NCBI GenBank assembly: GCA_946494435.1
Contig: CAMMBO010000019.1
Coordinates: 1 to 14,882 of the forward strand
Reading direction: 5' to 3'
DNA: 14,882 nt
Source: an uncultured Mycoplasmatota bacterium
GTDB taxonomy: Bacteria; Bacillota_I; Bacilli_A; RF39; UBA660
In this document: piece after piece, positions 12,383-14,882 of the stretch
Position numbering within the stretch: the stretch's first letter is position 1
How the letters are laid out: each line of letters begins with the position of its first letter
Position numbers and translations under genes: made by a program
The notes under the pieces: model-generated
Database searches by the model: none
Told to the model about the DNA's origin: nothing
What the model saw: only the letters and a program-made list of their open reading frames with translations

Positions 12383-14882
12383 ATGAAATTGAAAGATGCT
12401 TATACTAAAAGTAGTGATAATGTAATAAAAGAATTATATAGTAGTGTTGAAGGTTTAAATGAAGAAGAAGCCTCTATTAGATTAGAAAAATATGGAATAA
12501 ACGAAATAGAAAGTAAAAAACAAAAGACTATCTTAGAAATGATTGTAGAACAACTTAAGGATAGAATGATTTTAATACTGTTACTTGCTTCTATACTTTC
12601 CTTTATTTTAGGAGAATATGCTGAAGGAGTAGTTATCTTAATAATTATTTTTATTAATGCTTTAATTAGTATAATACAGGAAAAGAAAGCCCTTGATGCC
12701 ATTGAAGCCTTAAGAAATATGAATGCTCATTATACTACAGTTATAAGAAGTGGTAAGAAGAAAAATATTCTAACTAAAGAAGTAGTTCTTGGAGATATTG
12801 TTTATTTAGAAGATGGTAATATTGTACCTGCAGATATGAGATTAATAGAAGAGAATGGTTTAAAAGTAGATGAATCATCTCTTACAGGAGAAAGTGTTCC
12901 TGTAGAGAAAGATGCTAATAATGTTTTAGATAAAAGTACAACACTTGCAGATAGAACTAATATGGTTTACTCATCAACGATTATTGCTTATGGAACAGCT
13001 TTAGGAGTAGTAACTGCTACTGCTAAAAAAACAGAAGTAGGTTCTATTGCTACAATGTTAGAAGATACTGATAGTATAGATACACCATTAAAAAGAAAGC
13101 TTAATAAGGTAGGAGAAATATTAAGTATTATTGGTATTGTAGTTGCTATATTAATATTTATTATCGGTATTCTTTATGGTAGAGACTTTATCTCTGTTTT
13201 AATGGTTGCAATATCTCTTGCTATTTCTGTAATACCAGAAGGACTTCCTGCAACTGCAACTATTGTCATGGCTTTAGGAGTATCTCGTATGGCTAAGAAG
13301 AACGCCTTAGTTAAGAAACTTCCTGCTGTTGAAGCTTTAGGTAGTGCTACTGTAATTTGTTCTGATAAGACAGGAACTCTTACTTTAAATAAGATGACTG
13401 TTACTAGAAGTGTTTTATACAGTGATATTATTAATAAAAGTCCTGATAATAATTATAGTGATGAAATGATTTACTGTGCATGTTTATGTAATAATGCATA
13501 TCTTGATAAAGATAAAGTAATAGGAGACCCTACAGAAGGATGTTTGTTAAGCTATGCTATAGATAAAGGTTATGATATTAAAAAGATAAAAGAAAATAAA
13601 GTCTTATTTCAAGAACCATTTGATTCTATTAGAAAAAGAATGAGTGTAGTAGTTAAAGATAAAAAAGATTATCTTCTTTATAGTAAAGGCGCTCCTGAAG
13701 AGTTAATTGATGTATGTAGTTATGCTATAGTTGATAATAAAAAAATTAAACTTACTGAAAAAGATAAAGAATTAGTAAAAGAATATTGTGTCACTTTATC
13801 CAGTGAAGGATTAAGACTATTAGGTTTTGCTAGTAAGAAAATTACCTCTCTTCCACATGAAGGAGAAAAGATAGAAGAAGATTTAACTTTCATTGGTATT
13901 ATGGGAATAATTGATCCACCACGTGAAGAAGTAAAACATGCTATTAGTACGTGTCATGAAGCAGGTATTAAAGTAATTATGATTACAGGAGATCATAAAT
14001 TAACGGCAACTTCTATTGCTAAGGATCTTGGTATTTATAAAAAGGGAGATTTAGTTCTTGATGGAGAAGAACTTAGTAAAATGAGTGATTTAAAGCTTAG
14101 AAATACTATTAAAAATATCTCTGTTTTTGCAAGAGTTACTCCTAAAGATAAATTAAGAATTGTTAATGCCCTAAAGAAAAATAAAGAGATAGTAGCGATG
14201 ACAGGAGATGGTGTAAATGATGCTCCTGCTCTAAAAACTGCTGATATTGGTGTTGCCATGGGAATTACTGGTACAGATGTTGCAAAAGATGCAGCAGCGA
14301 TGATTTTATTAGATGATAACTTTACAACTATTGAAGCAGCAGTTAAAGAGGGAAGAAGAGTATATCGTAATATTCAAAAAGTTATTCAATACTTATTAGC
14401 AGGTAATATTGCTGAAGTTTTAACTATTTTTGTTACTATGTTATTTAACTTAGATAGTCCATTACTTGCTGTTCATATTTTATTTATTAATTTGGTAACT
14501 GATACTCTTCCTTCTCTTGCACTTGGAATAGATCCAGCAAGTCCTAATATTATGAAACACAAACCAGTAAAACAAGGAAGTTTATTTGAAAAAGGTTTAG
14601 TCTTTAGAATAGTCTTTTATGGTATTTATCTTGCTATAATCACCATAATTGCATATTTTATAGGTATAAATGATAGTTTTAATGTAGGTATGACTATGGC
14701 TTTTACAGTTTTATGTCTATCACAAATATTCCATGCCCTAAATCAAAGTTCTAGTGAAACATCGATATTCAGTAAAGATTATCCAAGAAATAAAATGTTA
14801 TATCTTGCTATGCTAGGTTCAATTTTATTCCTTATGATTGTTTTATTTGTAACACCTATAAGAGAATTCTTCTCACTTAGTG
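12383..14882 (+). CDS. P2-type Ca2+-transporting ATPase, cut by the window end
   Basis: The frame runs from ATG 12383 (AGGAG upstream) to the last base with no stop: 833 residues seen, so only a short C-terminal part is probably missing. In order: cation-ATPase N-domain (GLNEEEASIRLEKYGINEI), M1-M2 (62-99), actuator motif LTGES (167-171), M4 with VIPEGLPA (283-290), phosphorylation motif CSDKTGTLT with D328, KGAPE and DPPRE in the nucleotide-binding/P domain, MITGD, TGDGVNDAPAL near 607-617, then M5 AGNIAEVLTIF and M6 INLVTDTLPSLALG. The M4 Glu, M5 Asn/Glu and M6 Asn/Thr/Asp pattern is that of SERCA/PMR1-like calcium pumps, so it should export Ca2+ (or Mn2+) using ATP. The neighbouring genes do not add to this. 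Confidence 0.88.
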   Translation, partial: MKLKDAYTKSSDNVIKELYSSVEGLNEEEASIRLEKYGINEIESKKQKTILEMIVEQLKDRMILILLLASILSFILGEYAEGVVILIIIFINALISIIQEKKALDAIEALRNMNAHYTTVIRSGKKKNILTKEVVLGDIVYLEDGNIVPADMRLIEENGLKVDESSLTGESVPVEKDANNVLDKSTTLADRTNMVYSSTIIAYGTALGVVTATAKKTEVGSIATMLEDTDSIDTPLKRKLNKVGEILSIIGIVVAILIFIIGILYGRDFISVLMVAISLAISVIPEGLPATATIVMALGVSRMAKKNALVKKLPAVEALGSATVICSDKTGTLTLNKMTVTRSVLYSDIINKSPDNNYSDEMIYCACLCNNAYLDKDKVIGDPTEGCLLSYAIDKGYDIKKIKENKVLFQEPFDSIRKRMSVVVKDKKDYLLYSKGAPEELIDVCSYAIVDNKKIKLTEKDKELVKEYCVTLSSEGLRLLGFASKKITSLPHEGEKIEEDLTFIGIMGIIDPPREEVKHAISTCHEAGIKVIMITGDHKLTATSIAKDLGIYKKGDLVLDGEELSKMSDLKLRNTIKNISVFARVTPKDKLRIVNALKKNKEIVAMTGDGVNDAPALKTADIGVAMGITGTDVAKDAAAMILLDDNFTTIEAAVKEGRRVYRNIQKVIQYLLAGNIAEVLTIFVTMLFNLDSPLLAVHILFINLVTDTLPSLALGIDPASPNIMKHKPVKQGSLFEKGLVFRIVFYGIYLAIITIIAYFIGINDSFNVGMTMAFTVLCLSQIFHALNQSSSETSIFSKDYPRNKMLYLAMLGSILFLMIVLFVTPIREFFSLS

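Noticed and set aside
12400..14259. Minus-strand open frames opposite the P-type ATPase
   Set aside because: The + strand carries the full set of P-type ATPase motifs without interruption; the antisense frames have no supporting signals.
1..14882. tRNA or rRNA genes
   Set aside because: Reading the intergenic stretches revealed no cloverleaf with CCA-proximal pairing or T-loop GTTCRANNC motif and no rRNA-like GC-rich sequence.

Overview
The window comes from an AT-rich (low-GC) Gram-positive-type bacterium, most likely an uncultured, host-associated member of the Bacillota (Bacilli/RF39-like or Erysipelotrichia-like). The grounds are the very low GC, AUA/AGA/UUA-rich codon use, strong Shine-Dalgarno sequences, a class B sortase with wall-sorted substrates, a TasA/camelysin-like secreted protein and the protein families present. 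TGG encodes Trp and TGA acts as a stop (the TasA-like gene ends in TGA), so the code is standard rather than the Mycoplasma code. The lineage is inference. All credible genes lie on the + strand.

Layout. 1-227: AT-rich intergenic DNA with nested palindromes and a terminator from an upstream gene. 228-1328: radical-SAM HemW. 1425-3284: a 619-residue secreted protein with a TasA/camelysin-like N-terminus and a C-terminal domain resembling the formylglycine-generating-enzyme/C-type-lectin (CLec) fold. 3285-3932: a 648-base non-coding stretch. It contains a second, exact copy (207 bp) of the last 44 codons of that protein plus its downstream promoter, separated from the first copy by 351 bp of unique DNA bounded by 15-bp inverted repeats. 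3933-5851: HD phosphohydrolase, thymidylate kinase and a DUF421 membrane protein, a probable operon. 5892-7082: membrane-anchored GHL10-type glycosidase-like protein. 7125-8219: two type IV prepilin-like proteins, each with its own promoter. 8397-9272: class B sortase. 9377-11429: two secreted proteins with almost identical NPETSD sorting tails, the obvious sortase substrates. 11534-12331: a 55-residue membrane protein and an IDI/YfcD-like Nudix hydrolase. 12383-end: a P2-type Ca2+-transporting ATPase cut by the window edge.

How it fits together. Most of the window concerns the cell surface: a TasA-like secreted protein, two pilins, a sortase with two dedicated substrates, and a wall-facing glycosidase-like enzyme. 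The HD hydrolase and dTMP kinase form a small nucleotide-metabolism pair. The most unusual structure is the duplicated 3' tail of the TasA/CLec gene. It has the geometry of a variable-region/template pair or a recombination tail cassette, but the copies are identical and no reverse transcriptase or recombinase is visible here, so the mechanism is open. An assembly artefact must also be considered.
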